Positions 45,162 through 54,246 are shown, counted from the first letter of the stretch. The stretch is DNA of 64,000 bases from Pseudodesulfovibrio senegalensis (GCF_008830225.1 NZ_WAIE01000004.1:248001-312000); one strand, 5' to 3'. Notes: generated by a model from the letters alone, not told the origin. Program-made: numbers and translations.

Positions 45162-46460
45162 ATGGGCGAATCCGCAGTGCTTTCCATTGACGTGAAACAG
45201 TCCAAGTTCATGGACAAGGTGCAGGAGTTGCTGCCCGAGGGCGGCAACCTGAACATGTGCCTCACCTGCGGGGCCTGCTCCGCGGGCTGTCCGGCCACCG
45301 GGCTGGAGGACATGAGCCCGCGCAAGTTCCTGCGTCTGGCCGCCATGGGGCAGGACGAGGTCATCATGTCCACGCCGTGGGTCTGGCTCTGTACCATGTG
45401 CAAGCGGTGCATTTATGCCTGCCCCATGGAAGTGGATATTCCGCAGTTGGTTTATTATGCGCGCCAGACATGGCCGCGCGACCAGCGGCCCAAGGGTATT
45501 CTCGGTTCCTGCGAGCAGGCCCTGAATACGGATGGCAACAGTGCCATGGGCGCGTCCAGCGAGGACTTCAAGTTCGTGATCGAGGATGTGCTCGAAGAGG
45601 TTCGCGAAACCCAGCCCGGCTTTGAGAATCTTGAAGCACCCATCGACAAGAAGGGCGCATACTACTTCCTGAACCAGAACTCGCGCGAGCCGGTCACCGA
45701 ACCGGACGAGATGGTGCCCCTCTGGAAGATACTGAACATGGTCGGCGCGGACTGGACCTACGGAACCAGGGGTTGGGCCGCGGAAAACTACTGCATGTTC
45801 CTGGCCGACGACGACGCATGGGAAACCGTGGTGCGCAACAAGGCCAAGGCCGTGGAAGACCTCGGGTGCAAGGTTTGGCTCAATACCGAGTGAGGCCACG
45901 AATTCTACGCAGTCCGGGCCGGACTGCAAAAGTTCAATGTTGAGCATGATTTTGAAATGGAAAGCATTATCCGGTGCTATGCGCGCTGGATTCGCGAGGG
46001 CAAGCTGCCCGTCAATTCCGACTGGAACAAGGATTTGGGCGTGACCTTTACGGTTCAGGACCCTTGCCAGTTGGTGCGCAAGTCGCTGGGCGATCCCGTT
46101 GCCGAGGACCTGCGTTTCGTGATCCGCTCCGTGGTGGGCGAGGAAAACTTCATCGACATGTGGCCCAACCGTTCCAACAACTATTGTTGCGGCGGCGGGG
46201 GCGGATTCCTGCAATCCGGCTATACCGAGGCGCGCCGGGCGTACGGCCGCATCAAGCTGGACCAGATTCTTCAGACCGGGGCGGACTATTGCATTGCGCC
46301 CTGCCACAACTGTCATTCGCAGATTCACGACCTGAGCGAGCACTACGAGGCCGGGTTCCCGGTGGTGCACCTGTGGACCCTGATCGCGCTTTCGCTGGGC
46401 ATTCTCGGCGAGAACGAACGCGAATACCTCGGGGAAGACCTGCAAAACGTGGGACTGTAA
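45162..46460 (+). CDS. Selenocysteine-containing DsrK/HmcF/HdrD-like iron-sulfur protein
   Basis: 432 aa if TGA 45891-45893 is read as selenocysteine (residue 244). ATG 45162 has AAGGAGG. Two [4Fe-4S] motifs open the protein (C33-x2-C36-x2-C39-x3-C43 and C77-x2-C80-x2-C83-x3-C87). The C-terminal half is a CCG domain as in HdrB/HdrD, GlpC, DsrK, TmcB and HmcF: DPC, NNYCCGGGGGF, and CIAPCHNC. The TGA sits in NTE-TGA-GHEFYAV, where relatives have a cysteine. The frame is open on both sides and family features continue across it. There is no signal peptide or membrane helix, so it probably acts at the cytoplasmic face of a membrane complex. Confidence 0.83.
45909..45927 (+). promoter_or_regulatory. 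Candidate bacterial SECIS hairpin in the CCG-domain gene
   Basis: GCAGTCCG-GGC-CGGACTGC is a perfect 8-bp stem with a GGC loop, starting 15 nt after the UGA. It has the same loop and nearly the same distance as the hairpin in the cytochrome gene, although the stem sequences differ. Confidence 0.77.
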
Positions 46461-46467
46461 GTCGAGC

Positions 46468-46508
46468 GCGGCCTGTTCGATTGATCCGGGCGGGCCGCAT
46501 TTTTTTTG
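46468..46508 (+). terminator. Rho-independent terminator
   Basis: GCGGCC (46468) pairs with GGCCGC (46493-46498), then a T8 run; 7 nt after the stop of the iron-sulfur gene. Confidence 0.8.
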
Positions 46509-46651
46509 TGTCTTATGTGTGGGGCGGGCTGTTGCAGTGGGCGAAATCTGCGCAGACGCGGCCCTGCGGATGGGAACAAATAACGCCGTGCTGCCGGGTC
46601 ATTTGATCATTTTTTGACGATAAAGATCATGATCCCAGATTGTTAAGGTGT

Positions 46652-46667
46652 TGGTCCGGAAAATGCT
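46652..46667 (+). promoter_or_regulatory. Possible sigma54 promoter for the DUF5320 gene
   Basis: TGGTCCGGAAAATGCT keeps the GG and GC doublets with 12-base register but departs from consensus at other positions. An AT-rich palindromic stretch (GATCATGATC) lies about 30 nt upstream. Confidence 0.5.
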
Positions 46668-46723
46668 TATACGAGGGCAAGTGGTGATGTTTCTGTCCGG
46701 GGATAACAGCAAGGAGTTGCATC

Positions 46724-47020
46724 ATGCCTGGATTTGACGGAACAGGTCCGCGCGGAATGGGCGCCATGACAGGCGGCGGATTCGGAAACTGTGGCACCGG
46801 CGCCGGATACGGCGGTTATGGTCGCGGACGCGGCTACGGCCGTGGTTTCGGACGCGGTTTTGGCCGCGGTTTCGGACCGGGATACGGCGGCGCATATGTC
46901 GCCTCCCCGGTGGTGGCTCTGTCGCCCGAAGAGGAAAAAGCCTCGCTTGAACACAGACTCGAGCTTCTGGAGCAGGAAGCGACCCGGATCAAGGATCGTC
47001 TGGAGTCGTGGAAATCCTGA
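46724..47020 (+). CDS. DUF5320-type glycine-rich small protein
   Basis: 98 aa, ATG 46724 behind AAGGAG. It opens with PGFDGTGPRGMGAMTGGGFG, continues with a glycine/arginine/tyrosine repeat (GYGRGFGRGFGRGFG), and ends in a coiled-coil-like helix (SPEEEKASLEHRLELLEQEA). This is the layout of the DUF5320 family, common in anaerobes near NifX-domain and Fe-S proteins. Function unknown. Confidence 0.8.
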   Translation: MPGFDGTGPRGMGAMTGGGFGNCGTGAGYGGYGRGRGYGRGFGRGFGRGFGPGYGGAYVASPVVALSPEEEKASLEHRLELLEQEATRIKDRLESWKS

Positions 47021-47053
47021 AGCAGCATTCATTGACTTACTCCTCCTCTCTGC

Positions 47054-47087
47054 AAGGGCTGCCCCGGTGCAACGGGCGGCCCTTTTC
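47054..47087 (+). terminator. Rho-independent terminator
   Basis: AAGGGCTGCCC pairs with GGGCGGCCCTT (one wobble) and runs into TTTTC, 34 nt after the DUF5320 stop. Confidence 0.75.
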
Positions 47088-47218
47088 AGTCTGTTTCGGA
47101 GGTTGGCGGACTCTCGCGGTGCGCTAGAAAACGGAGTCGCGGACCGGCCGAGGCGCTGGCCGGTTTTTTCAAGGAAACTCTGGCTGGCGAAGAGTGAGCC
47201 GCGAGCGCCCCGTCCCGG

Positions 47219-48019
47219 TCAGTCCTGCTGCACGGATTCGGCGGCCGCAGCAACAAGGGCTCTGAAGAGCCTGCGTTGCGAACGGAACTGGATCATGTAT
47301 TCCGGGTGCCATTGCACGCCGAGCACGAAGCGTTTTTCCGTGCCTTCCAGCGCCTGCACCATGTCTGATTCGTCCCGGGCAACGACTTCAAGCCCCTTGC
47401 CGAGAGCATCCACCGCCTGATGGTGCATTCCGTTCACGCGCAGGGTCTGCCTGCCCGTGATGCGCGCGAGGCGGCTGCCCTGTGCCGTATCGACGTTTTT
47501 GACCGGAAAGACCGTATTGGGATGCCGTGCGTCTTCGTACACGTCCGCTATTTCTTGGTGCAGGGTTCCCCCGCAGACCACGTTGACCAGCTGCATGCCC
47601 CGACAGATGCCCAGAATGGGCAGATCCTTTTCAAGCGCCTGTTGCAGGAGCCGGACTTCCAGTGCGTCGCGCGCCTCGCTGGTGGCCGGTGCACCTTTGC
47701 GCGCTGCAAGGTAGCGAAACACGAAAATGGCCAGCGAAACGAGCATGCGCACGAGGTGAATCCACCACGGATGGCGTTTTTCGGTATCCTTGGTGGCATC
47801 CAGTATGCTCATGGGCTTTTCCGCGTCCTGATACAGGCCGGGGGTGATGTCGGCCCCGCCGCTGAGCACCACCCCGTGCAGCCCGGCGATGTCCGCAGGC
47901 CTGCGCGGGGTGATGCGCACGGCAACGGCGCCCGCAAGGCGCAGGTTCAGCCATATGAACAGCCATGGGGCGAACCCGCCGCGGTCCTGTGTGCTCACTC
48001 CGATGCGCGGCCTATGCAT
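47219..48019 (-). CDS. Class-I glutamine amidotransferase / gamma-glutamyl hydrolase-like (peptidase C26)
   Basis: 266 aa from ATG 48019 (an in-frame ATG at 48031 is possible but its GAAGG site would be too close). The nucleophile elbow GICRGMQLVNV and the His-Glu pair GVQWHPEY are intact, and VLSGGADITPGLY is typical of the PuuD-like C26 group. Unusual is an insert of about 30 residues before the catalytic half containing a strongly hydrophobic stretch (WIHLVRMLVSLAIFVFRYLA), which might be a membrane tether. It overlaps the amidoligase gene by eight bases. The pair probably makes and breaks, or edits, an amide or isopeptide. Confidence 0.82.
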   Translation of the reverse strand: MHRPRIGVSTQDRGGFAPWLFIWLNLRLAGAVAVRITPRRPADIAGLHGVVLSGGADITPGLYQDAEKPMSILDATKDTEKRHPWWIHLVRMLVSLAIFVFRYLAARKGAPATSEARDALEVRLLQQALEKDLPILGICRGMQLVNVVCGGTLHQEIADVYEDARHPNTVFPVKNVDTAQGSRLARITGRQTLRVNGMHHQAVDALGKGLEVVARDESDMVQALEGTEKRFVLGVQWHPEYMIQFRSQRRLFRALVAAAAESVQQD

Positions 48020-48992
48020 TGAGGTACGCATCCTTCAGGAACGCCACCCAGCGGGCCGGGGTCCTGCCCGGTTTCAGATATTCGCGGCTCAGTGCGTCGA
48101 TGACGCCGAGGTCGGCGGCGAGGCATTCCACCGTGACCCAACGGTTCCATTCCAGCGCCATGGACCAGCCGGGTTCGTCAATGCGGCAGTCCGGCAGCCT
48201 GTAATGGAAGGCCGGGCGGGGTTTGACCAGTTGCGGTTCGTGGATGGAATCCAGCGTGCGCTTTTTGTCCAGATGAGCGAACAGGCAGGTCATGTCCAGC
48301 GGCCGGTTGCGGGTGGGGTTGTAGGCCATGTAGTCGTCAATGAGTTCGGTCTGGCCGGGCCTGTAGGCCGGGTCCAGCACCTTGGCCACGTATTGCGGAG
48401 GAAAATCGTTGATGAACGGGGATATCCTGCGGGTCAGGTTTACGTTGATGCTTTGTTTGAGCCAGTCGAGCAGCAGCAAAAACGCCCGCAGGTACGAAAG
48501 CAGGGTGAACGGGTCGCGCGCGGGAATTTCGGGATTGAACTGCATGCCGAACCCGTAGAGCAGGGACGCGCGGGTTCCTTTGGCGTGCATCTCCCGGAGC
48601 GCGGTTTCCAGCCGGTCCAACTCATGTATCCTGTCCATGGGTATGGGTGGCGTGACTATCTCCAGCGGCACCGCAATGGATGCGAGATTGAACAGGGTGT
48701 CGTCGATGCGGTCCAGCATGTCGGGGTCGGGAGTGAACCCGAGTTTTTCCAGAAAGGCGAGATAGGTGCGCTCCTGTAATTGGATGGAGTCCACCTCAAG
48801 GCCGAAGTCCCCGAATTCCCCGGACGTGATGTTGTAGCGGAACTTTGATGATTTTGTGAGTTCTCCACCATAGAGCTCGGCGATTTTATTGCCGAGCCGG
48901 TCCATGCCCACGCTGGCGAATTCCAGCTCGAATCCCACGCGCCGGTATTGGCCGTCGTCGCGTTTTTGCCTGTTCGGATATGTCCATTCCAT
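48012..48992 (-). CDS. Putative amidoligase (Amidoligase_2 family)
   Basis: 326 aa, start 48992 (weak GGGAA). It shows the glutamine-synthetase-like amidoligase features: RRVGFELEFASV near the N-terminus, GDFGLEVDSIQL, VPLEIVTPPIP, and SLLYGFGMQFNPEIP. This family was described as ATP-dependent carboxylate-amine ligases that often pair with class-I glutamine amidotransferases, exactly the arrangement here. Substrate unknown. The next gene on the strand is the amidotransferase. Confidence 0.82.
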   Translation of the reverse strand: MEWTYPNRQKRDDGQYRRVGFELEFASVGMDRLGNKIAELYGGELTKSSKFRYNITSGEFGDFGLEVDSIQLQERTYLAFLEKLGFTPDPDMLDRIDDTLFNLASIAVPLEIVTPPIPMDRIHELDRLETALREMHAKGTRASLLYGFGMQFNPEIPARDPFTLLSYLRAFLLLLDWLKQSINVNLTRRISPFINDFPPQYVAKVLDPAYRPGQTELIDDYMAYNPTRNRPLDMTCLFAHLDKKRTLDSIHEPQLVKPRPAFHYRLPDCRIDEPGWSMALEWNRWVTVECLAADLGVIDALSREYLKPGRTPARWVAFLKDAYLNA

Positions 48993-49056
48993 GAATTGTT
49001 TTCCCTTGCGTATGTTTTTGGGGCCGGAACGTTCGTTTGGTGTGGCGGGGGCCTGC

Positions 49057-50097
49057 CTACAGCGGACCGGCCACCGGCCAGCAGTTGAACTCGGGCTTTT
49101 GCTTGAAGCCCACGCCCACCGCTCCCTTGTGCATGTACAGGACGTAGGCCCAGTCGGTTTCATAAAAGCTTGTGGTGGATGACCAGTATGCCTCTGCGGT
49201 CCGTGCAAAGGGATGGCCCGAAGGCAGTGCCGGGCTTGATTGCGACGCGTCCACCAGCGATTCCAGTTCGTTGATGTCCGGCAGCCGCCAGACGATATCG
49301 GAATCGCGGTTCAGTTTCTGCACCGCGTTCAGCGCGTCCTGCCAATGGGCCGGTCCCGCAAGGTCCGCAGATGCGTGCCACACGAGCCGGGTCAGCCGGT
49401 CCACGATGCCGAATTCCCTGGTCGTGAAACGCGGCTCCGGCCACGGCGCCCCGGTTTGCAGCGCGCCGTCCTGCAAACAGCCTTCACAGTCCATCGTGTT
49501 GCCCGAAACGTCATGGCAGTTCGTCTGTCCGGTGCGCGGCAGGACAATGCTTTCGCCACGAACGGGCCAGCCCATGCCCGGGTCGGTTTTCTTGCCGTAG
49601 AACATGCGCCCGCCCTGCATTTGCACTCGCCATGCGTAGGCCGTTGCCATTGCCGAGGTGGTGGAGGTCCAGTACCAGCCCAAAAAGACGTTGTGGAAGG
49701 GATGGCTTTCGGGCAGGGCAGGGTTTTTGGCTCCGTGGGAGATCAGGCTGCGCAGTTCCCGCCGGTTGGGTAGCCGCCAGTCGTGGTGGCCGAGATAATT
49801 GGTTTTATTGAGTCGAGCGACTTCATTCAGGGTTTCGGGCCACGAAAGGGGGTAGGTGAAAACGTCTGCCCGGCGGGGCCAGTGCAGCCCCGTAAGCGTG
49901 TCATGCACCGTTTCTCCCTGCGGGCGGAATCGATCCGGGTCCGTACTGACGCTGTCGCGGCGAGCCGCGTCCTGTCCGCTGTCGCGGCAGTCCATCCTGT
50001 TGCCAAGGACATCATAGCATTCGTTGGCACCTGTTTCGAGAACGTGTCCGGCCCGCTGTGTCATGCCGGTGTTTTGTTTATTCCGTATCGTCTGCAT
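49057..50097 (-). CDS. Protein with two DUF1566 (Lcl C-terminal) domains
   Basis: 346 aa. Two copies of the DUF1566 module can be read. Repeat 1 has DTLTGLHWPR, HDWRLPNRRELRSLI and GWYWTSTT; repeat 2 has DRLTRLVWHA, IVWRLPDINELESLV and AYWSSTT. Each is preceded by a CYDV/CHDV..DC cysteine pair. The family is usually extracellular, but no signal peptide is evident at either possible start (50097 or 50064) and no ribosome-binding site was seen, so the N-terminus is uncertain. Function unknown. Confidence 0.7.
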   Translation of the reverse strand: MQTIRNKQNTGMTQRAGHVLETGANECYDVLGNRMDCRDSGQDAARRDSVSTDPDRFRPQGETVHDTLTGLHWPRRADVFTYPLSWPETLNEVARLNKTNYLGHHDWRLPNRRELRSLISHGAKNPALPESHPFHNVFLGWYWTSTTSAMATAYAWRVQMQGGRMFYGKKTDPGMGWPVRGESIVLPRTGQTNCHDVSGNTMDCEGCLQDGALQTGAPWPEPRFTTREFGIVDRLTRLVWHASADLAGPAHWQDALNAVQKLNRDSDIVWRLPDINELESLVDASQSSPALPSGHPFARTAEAYWSSTTSFYETDWAYVLYMHKGAVGVGFKQKPEFNCWPVAGPL

Positions 50098-50631
50098 GCA
50101 GGTCCACGATACCGCAACGCGCTTTTTTTTTCATCCGCAATTCTCACGGTATGGAGAACATGGCGTCTGTCATCTTTGCAGGCGGCGGGGTGTTGCCAAT
50201 CGCCGCCTTTCAGGAACCGGATGATGCCGGGCGTTTTCGGGGATGGATTGCTCATCGCTGGAAATGGCCCAACCGTGTTTCGTTTGCCTTTTTTGGACGG
50301 AACATCGTTGCGGGGTTTTAGTCTTCTTAGAATGCATTGCCTTGACTCGAAAAAAATGGCAATATTGAAATAATTGCAAAATAGTCATTAAATATAATAA
50401 GTTGAGTATGGTTAATTGTTTGCAGGCGGTGTCGGCGACTGAGGGAAAGGCCCAAGCTGATCAGCGTGGTCAGCCGGTTGCCGTTGCCCGTGGAGTCGTT
50501 TGGAGGTTTGCCACGGCATCGTGGGAATGAGCAGATGCGCAATGCATAGCTTTTTTGTGTCTGGAAAAAGAAGGCTGTAACCGTGTCCTGAGGATGTTGT
50601 TTTCCGGAGGGACCTATCGTGGGAGTGTTCT
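50098..50631. other. Intergenic region without a recognisable gene
   Basis: 534 bases between the divergent DUF1566 and secreted-repeat-protein genes. The part at 50340-50420 is strikingly AT-rich for this window and includes TATAAT at 50393-50398, without a well-spaced -35. It likely holds promoters and may mark acquired DNA. Short open frames have no family features. Confidence 0.5.
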
Positions 50632-51891
50632 ATGTTCAAGCTGATGAGATTTTGGGCGGTGTTGATCATTGTGTCGATTTGTCTTGCTTCCCCTCTTTAT
50701 GCTGCCGACATGTCTCAGGGGCTTACCTGTCCGCCCGGATGGAAAGACAATGTCTCTGCCCGGGGCAATGACCTCATAAAACAGTGCATAGCTCCTTCTC
50801 AGGATGCGTTCATAGAACTGTACGCTGCTGCAGACACCCACAACATGACGCTCGGCGAATTGCTGGACGCATGGACCACGGCCATGACCCAGCGGGGACT
50901 TCCTTTCCAGAATTTCGTTTCCGAACAGCCGGGACAGGTCTCGGGACATCCTGCCGTTACCCGCGTATATTCGGGGCATACCAAGAACAACGCCCAGTTC
51001 GATTCGTCCCTTGTCGCATCCAGATACAACGGCATGGTGTACATTTTTCAGGGTCTTTCCCTGAAGGGGCGCGAGCAGGCCAGACAACAGGTCCGGCATG
51101 CCATGAATACCTGGTATTACCCCGGCGCGTCTTCCCAGAACACCGGCGGCTCCTCTGCCGCGTTGCCGCTTGGGGGCGGTGGCGCCGGTGCGCATGGCGC
51201 CAACCACGGCGGTTCCATGCCGACCATATCCGGAACGTTCATCTCCGACCAAAAGGATTATTGGGGCGGTGCGCATTACTACAGGATTTATCAATTTTTC
51301 AACAACGGTAACTATGTCGAGGGGACCAAGAACGCAAAAACCGGCAAAGTGCAGATGGATTCGAAGAGGAAGCGTTTCAAGGTGGCCAAATCCGGCAAGT
51401 CGTACGTCGTGAAAGGCGCGAGGTCCTGTACTGACGGGTATGTGACCGATACCGAAGGCAATGCCGTCACGCGTTTCAAGAGCGGATGCTACAGCTCCGG
51501 CGGAAAGGCGATGTACTTCCATCGGGCCAAGCATGCTTCCTCGGCTGCGGTGAACCGGGTGCAGACGAATGGGATTCCCAAGATATCCGGAACATTCATT
51601 GCGGACAAAAAGGATTACTGGGGCGGGCAATACTACTACCGGATGTACCATTTTTACGGCGACGGCACGTATGTCGACGGCAGCCAGAACGCGGCCAGCG
51701 GCAAGGTGAATATGGGATCGAACCGGAGGAAATGCAAGATATCGAAATCCGGCAATTATTATGTCGTGCGCGGGGGCGGTTCCTGTACCGACGGATACGT
51801 CACGGACACGAAGGCCAACATGATCACGCGATTCAAGAGCGGCTGTTACAGCTCCGGCGGAAAAGCCATGTACTTCGAGTTGGTCCGGTAG
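50632..51891 (+). CDS. Secreted protein with two tandem ~100-residue repeats
   Basis: 419 aa, ATG 50632 with GGGAG. A signal peptide (cleavage near LYAADMS) is followed by an N-terminal domain to about residue 165, then a glycine-rich linker. Two similar modules begin at residues 199 and 318: each starts with ISGTFI.D.KDYWGG and ends with CTDGYVTDT..RFKSGCYSSGGKAMYF. Each repeat has two or more conserved cysteines, so disulfides are likely. I do not recognise the repeat family. Base composition is less GC-rich than the core genes. Confidence 0.72.
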   Translation: MFKLMRFWAVLIIVSICLASPLYAADMSQGLTCPPGWKDNVSARGNDLIKQCIAPSQDAFIELYAAADTHNMTLGELLDAWTTAMTQRGLPFQNFVSEQPGQVSGHPAVTRVYSGHTKNNAQFDSSLVASRYNGMVYIFQGLSLKGREQARQQVRHAMNTWYYPGASSQNTGGSSAALPLGGGGAGAHGANHGGSMPTISGTFISDQKDYWGGAHYYRIYQFFNNGNYVEGTKNAKTGKVQMDSKRKRFKVAKSGKSYVVKGARSCTDGYVTDTEGNAVTRFKSGCYSSGGKAMYFHRAKHASSAAVNRVQTNGIPKISGTFIADKKDYWGGQYYYRMYHFYGDGTYVDGSQNAASGKVNMGSNRRKCKISKSGNYYVVRGGGSCTDGYVTDTKANMITRFKSGCYSSGGKAMYFELVR

Positions 51892-51942
51892 GGCAATGTC
51901 CTTTGGGAATAGAACAATATGCCTGTCGGCGGGGCTGTGCCC

Positions 51943-52371
51943 ATGAAAAAATCATCCATGCTGCTTGTGATGGTTTTGGGGGGCGCGGTCCTGCTGGCGG
52001 GGTGCGACAAGGACCCTGCCGACGTGCGGGTGCATGAAAAGGATTTCTGCACCCGCTATCACGAGGCCTTCCCGAGGTGCGATTGCTTTCTTGATCCAAC
52101 CATGCAGAATCAGGGCCTTGGCAAATATGGCGACGGGGCTTTGTACAAATCCGGGAGAAGGATCAGCAACAGCAATGACGCGGAGGCGTTCTTCAATAAA
52201 TGGCTGTTTTCCATCCAAAAGGATTACTACGATACCGGCAGGATAACGAAGGATACGCGAATCGAGTGCCAGGACCTTGGGCACGGATTTTACAATTGTT
52301 TCGTGTTCAATGAGTTTTATGTGACGGTTTCCGATGACGGAGACATATATAAAACCGTGTGCATGGAGTGA
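51943..52371 (+). CDS. Small lipoprotein of unknown function
   Basis: 142 aa from ATG 51943 (an in-frame ATG at 51919 would add eight residues). A lipoprotein signal ends in LLAGC, with lipidation at Cys21. The mature part has six further cysteines (including RCDCF, ECQD, NCF and TVCME), suggesting disulfides. No family recognised. It follows the secreted repeat protein by 51 nt and may be co-expressed with it. Confidence 0.72.
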   Translation: MKKSSMLLVMVLGGAVLLAGCDKDPADVRVHEKDFCTRYHEAFPRCDCFLDPTMQNQGLGKYGDGALYKSGRRISNSNDAEAFFNKWLFSIQKDYYDTGRITKDTRIECQDLGHGFYNCFVFNEFYVTVSDDGDIYKTVCME

Positions 52372-52390
52372 TTATGCAGGGGCCGGATAA

Positions 52391-52436
52391 AGCAGGGGCT
52401 CCCGGTACTGGTGACCGGGAGCCCCTGCTTATTTCG
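52391..52436. terminator. Strong bidirectional terminator between convergent genes
   Basis: Perfect 16-bp stem AGCAGGGGCTCCCGGT / ACCGGGAGCCCCTGCT (52391-52429) followed by TATTT; it separates the lipoprotein gene from nhaB. Confidence 0.85.
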
Positions 52437-52456
52437 GGTAACGGCAATCGTGTCGG

Positions 52457-54079
52457 CTACAGGAAGGCGTACACGGCCGCCAGTCCTGTCAGGGACATGG
52501 TGATGGTGTATGGCAGTGCCAGCAGGACCATCCTGCCGTAGGAAAGCCGGATGACCGGTGCCAGCGCGCTCGTGAGCAGGAAGAGGAATGCGGCCTGTCC
52601 GTTCGGGGTGGCCACGCTGGGGATGTTGGTTCCGGTGTTGATGGCCACGGCCAGCTTGTCGAAGTGCTCCATGGTTTCCTTGACCACGGTGGCGGTATCG
52701 TGGGGAAGCGTGGCGAGCGTGTCGGCCCGCGCAATGTGCGGGTCGGTCAGCTTGGCCATGAGCTCCTGGCCGGTCATGCCGATATGGGGAATGGCGTTCA
52801 GAACATGGATGAAGTGCAGCTTGGTTTCGGAGATATAGACCGTTGCCACGAAGACGTTGTCCGATATGGAGGAGAGAATTCCGTTGGCCGCATAGTAGGC
52901 CACAAGCTGATCCTGTCCCTTCAGACTCAGAACGTATTCGATGATCGGGGCAAAGAGTTCCTGGGAATGGATGACGGCCACCACCGAGAAGAACACCACC
53001 AGCAGGGCGGTAAAGGGCAGGGCCTCCTCAAAGGCGTGTCCGAGCTGATGCTCCTCCACGATGCCGGTAAATGAGGTCAGCAGGATGATGACGGACAGTC
53101 CTATCAGGCCCACGGCCGCCAGATGGAAGGCCAGCGCCGCGATGAGCCAGATGCCGACCAGGGCCTGTATAACCAGCTTGAGTTTGCCTTTGTCGCCTGC
53201 CCTTTCTTCCATGGCAATGGCATTTTCCAACAGGAACGAACGGATGTTGCCCGGCAACTGGTGGCCATAGCCGAAGACGTGGAATTGCTCCACGGCCAGA
53301 CAGGTGATGAGGCCCACCACGAGCACGGGCATGGTCACAGGCATGGCGTGGAGAAAGAACGGTATGAAGTGCCAGCCCATTTCGCCGCCCACAAGCAGGT
53401 TTTGCGGCTCGCCCACAAGGGTGCACACGCCGCCCAGAGCCGTACCCACGGCACCATGCATCATCAGGTTGCGCAAAAAGCCCCGAAAAGCCAGCAGTTC
53501 CTTCCGGTTGGCCTCCCTGACTTCCTGATCCGAGCTCAGATCGTGCGTATCCGCCTGACCCTTGCCCGAAACATAGCGGTGGTAGAGTTCGTAAAACCCG
53601 TAGGCCACGGCCATGATCACCGCCGTGACGGTCAGGGCATCCAGAAAGGCCGAGAGGAAAGCCCCGGCCATACAGAACATCAAGGAGATCAGCTTTTTGG
53701 AGCGGACCCGGACCAGAATGCGGGTGAAGGTGAACTGCAGGAAGTCCTTCATGAAGTATATGCCGGCCACCATGAAGATCAGCAGCAGGATGACCTCGAA
53801 ATTCTTGAGAGCCTCATGGTACACGGTCTCCGGGGAAGTCATGCCCATGATCACGGCTTCGATTGCCAGCAGGCCGCCCGCGGGCAGCGGGTAGCATTTA
53901 AGGGCCATGGCCAGAGTGAAGATGAATTCGGCGATGAGCGCCCAGCCGGCAACAAATGTCCCGGCCGTGAGCATCAGGATGGGGTTGAGGACAAGAAAGC
54001 CGACAAGGGTCAGTTTGTACCAGCCCGGCGCATTTCCCAAAAATGTCTGGGCAAAGATTTTTGAAAGCGGTGATTTCAT
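52457..54079 (-). CDS. nhaB: Na+/H+ antiporter NhaB
   Basis: 540 aa, slightly above the usual NhaB length, starting at 54079 behind AAGGAGAAT. Many membrane helices are present, with NhaB-type segments such as [11 protein letters not shown] near the start, [29 protein letters not shown] and [17 protein letters not shown]. It exchanges cytoplasmic Na+ for H+. A terminator-like leader hairpin sits directly upstream (54101-54156), suggesting control by attenuation or a riboswitch. Confidence 0.9.
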   Translation of the reverse strand: MKSPLSKIFAQTFLGNAPGWYKLTLVGFLVLNPILMLTAGTFVAGWALIAEFIFTLAMALKCYPLPAGGLLAIEAVIMGMTSPETVYHEALKNFEVILLLIFMVAGIYFMKDFLQFTFTRILVRVRSKKLISLMFCMAGAFLSAFLDALTVTAVIMAVAYGFYELYHRYVSGKGQADTHDLSSDQEVREANRKELLAFRGFLRNLMMHGAVGTALGGVCTLVGEPQNLLVGGEMGWHFIPFFLHAMPVTMPVLVVGLITCLAVEQFHVFGYGHQLPGNIRSFLLENAIAMEERAGDKGKLKLVIQALVGIWLIAALAFHLAAVGLIGLSVIILLTSFTGIVEEHQLGHAFEEALPFTALLVVFFSVVAVIHSQELFAPIIEYVLSLKGQDQLVAYYAANGILSSISDNVFVATVYISETKLHFIHVLNAIPHIGMTGQELMAKLTDPHIARADTLATLPHDTATVVKETMEHFDKLAVAINTGTNIPSVATPNGQAAFLFLLTSALAPVIRLSYGRMVLLALPYTITMSLTGLAAVYAFL

Positions 54080-54100
54080 TTTCTTATTCTCCTTGAACGT

Positions 54101-54156
54101 AAAAAAACGCCTCGTGGCGTCTGTCTGCGGGCTGCCGTACAGCCGTGCCGAGGCGT
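54101..54156 (-). promoter_or_regulatory. Terminator-type leader hairpin before nhaB
   Basis: On the minus strand ACGCCTCG (54156-54149) pairs with CGAGGCGT (54114-54107), enclosing a smaller GGCTGTACGGCAGCC hairpin, and is followed by T7. The T run ends 22 nt before the nhaB start, so this hairpin would cut off nhaB unless refolded. A separate terminator closes the upstream gene. Confidence 0.65.
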
Positions 54157-54216
54157 CTGGTTTTTATGAGTTTTTCAATTTCGTTTCAGGTGGATATTTG
54201 GTCTGCTATCGTTAAA

Positions 54217-54246
54217 GCGGGCGCCGGGCATGTGCCCGGCGCCCGC
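54217..54246 (-). terminator. Hairpin after the SLC13-type transporter gene
   Basis: Perfect 14-bp palindromic stem GCGGGCGCCGGGCA / TGCCCGGCGCCCGC, 6 nt past the stop, followed by TTTAA on the minus strand. Confidence 0.7.
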
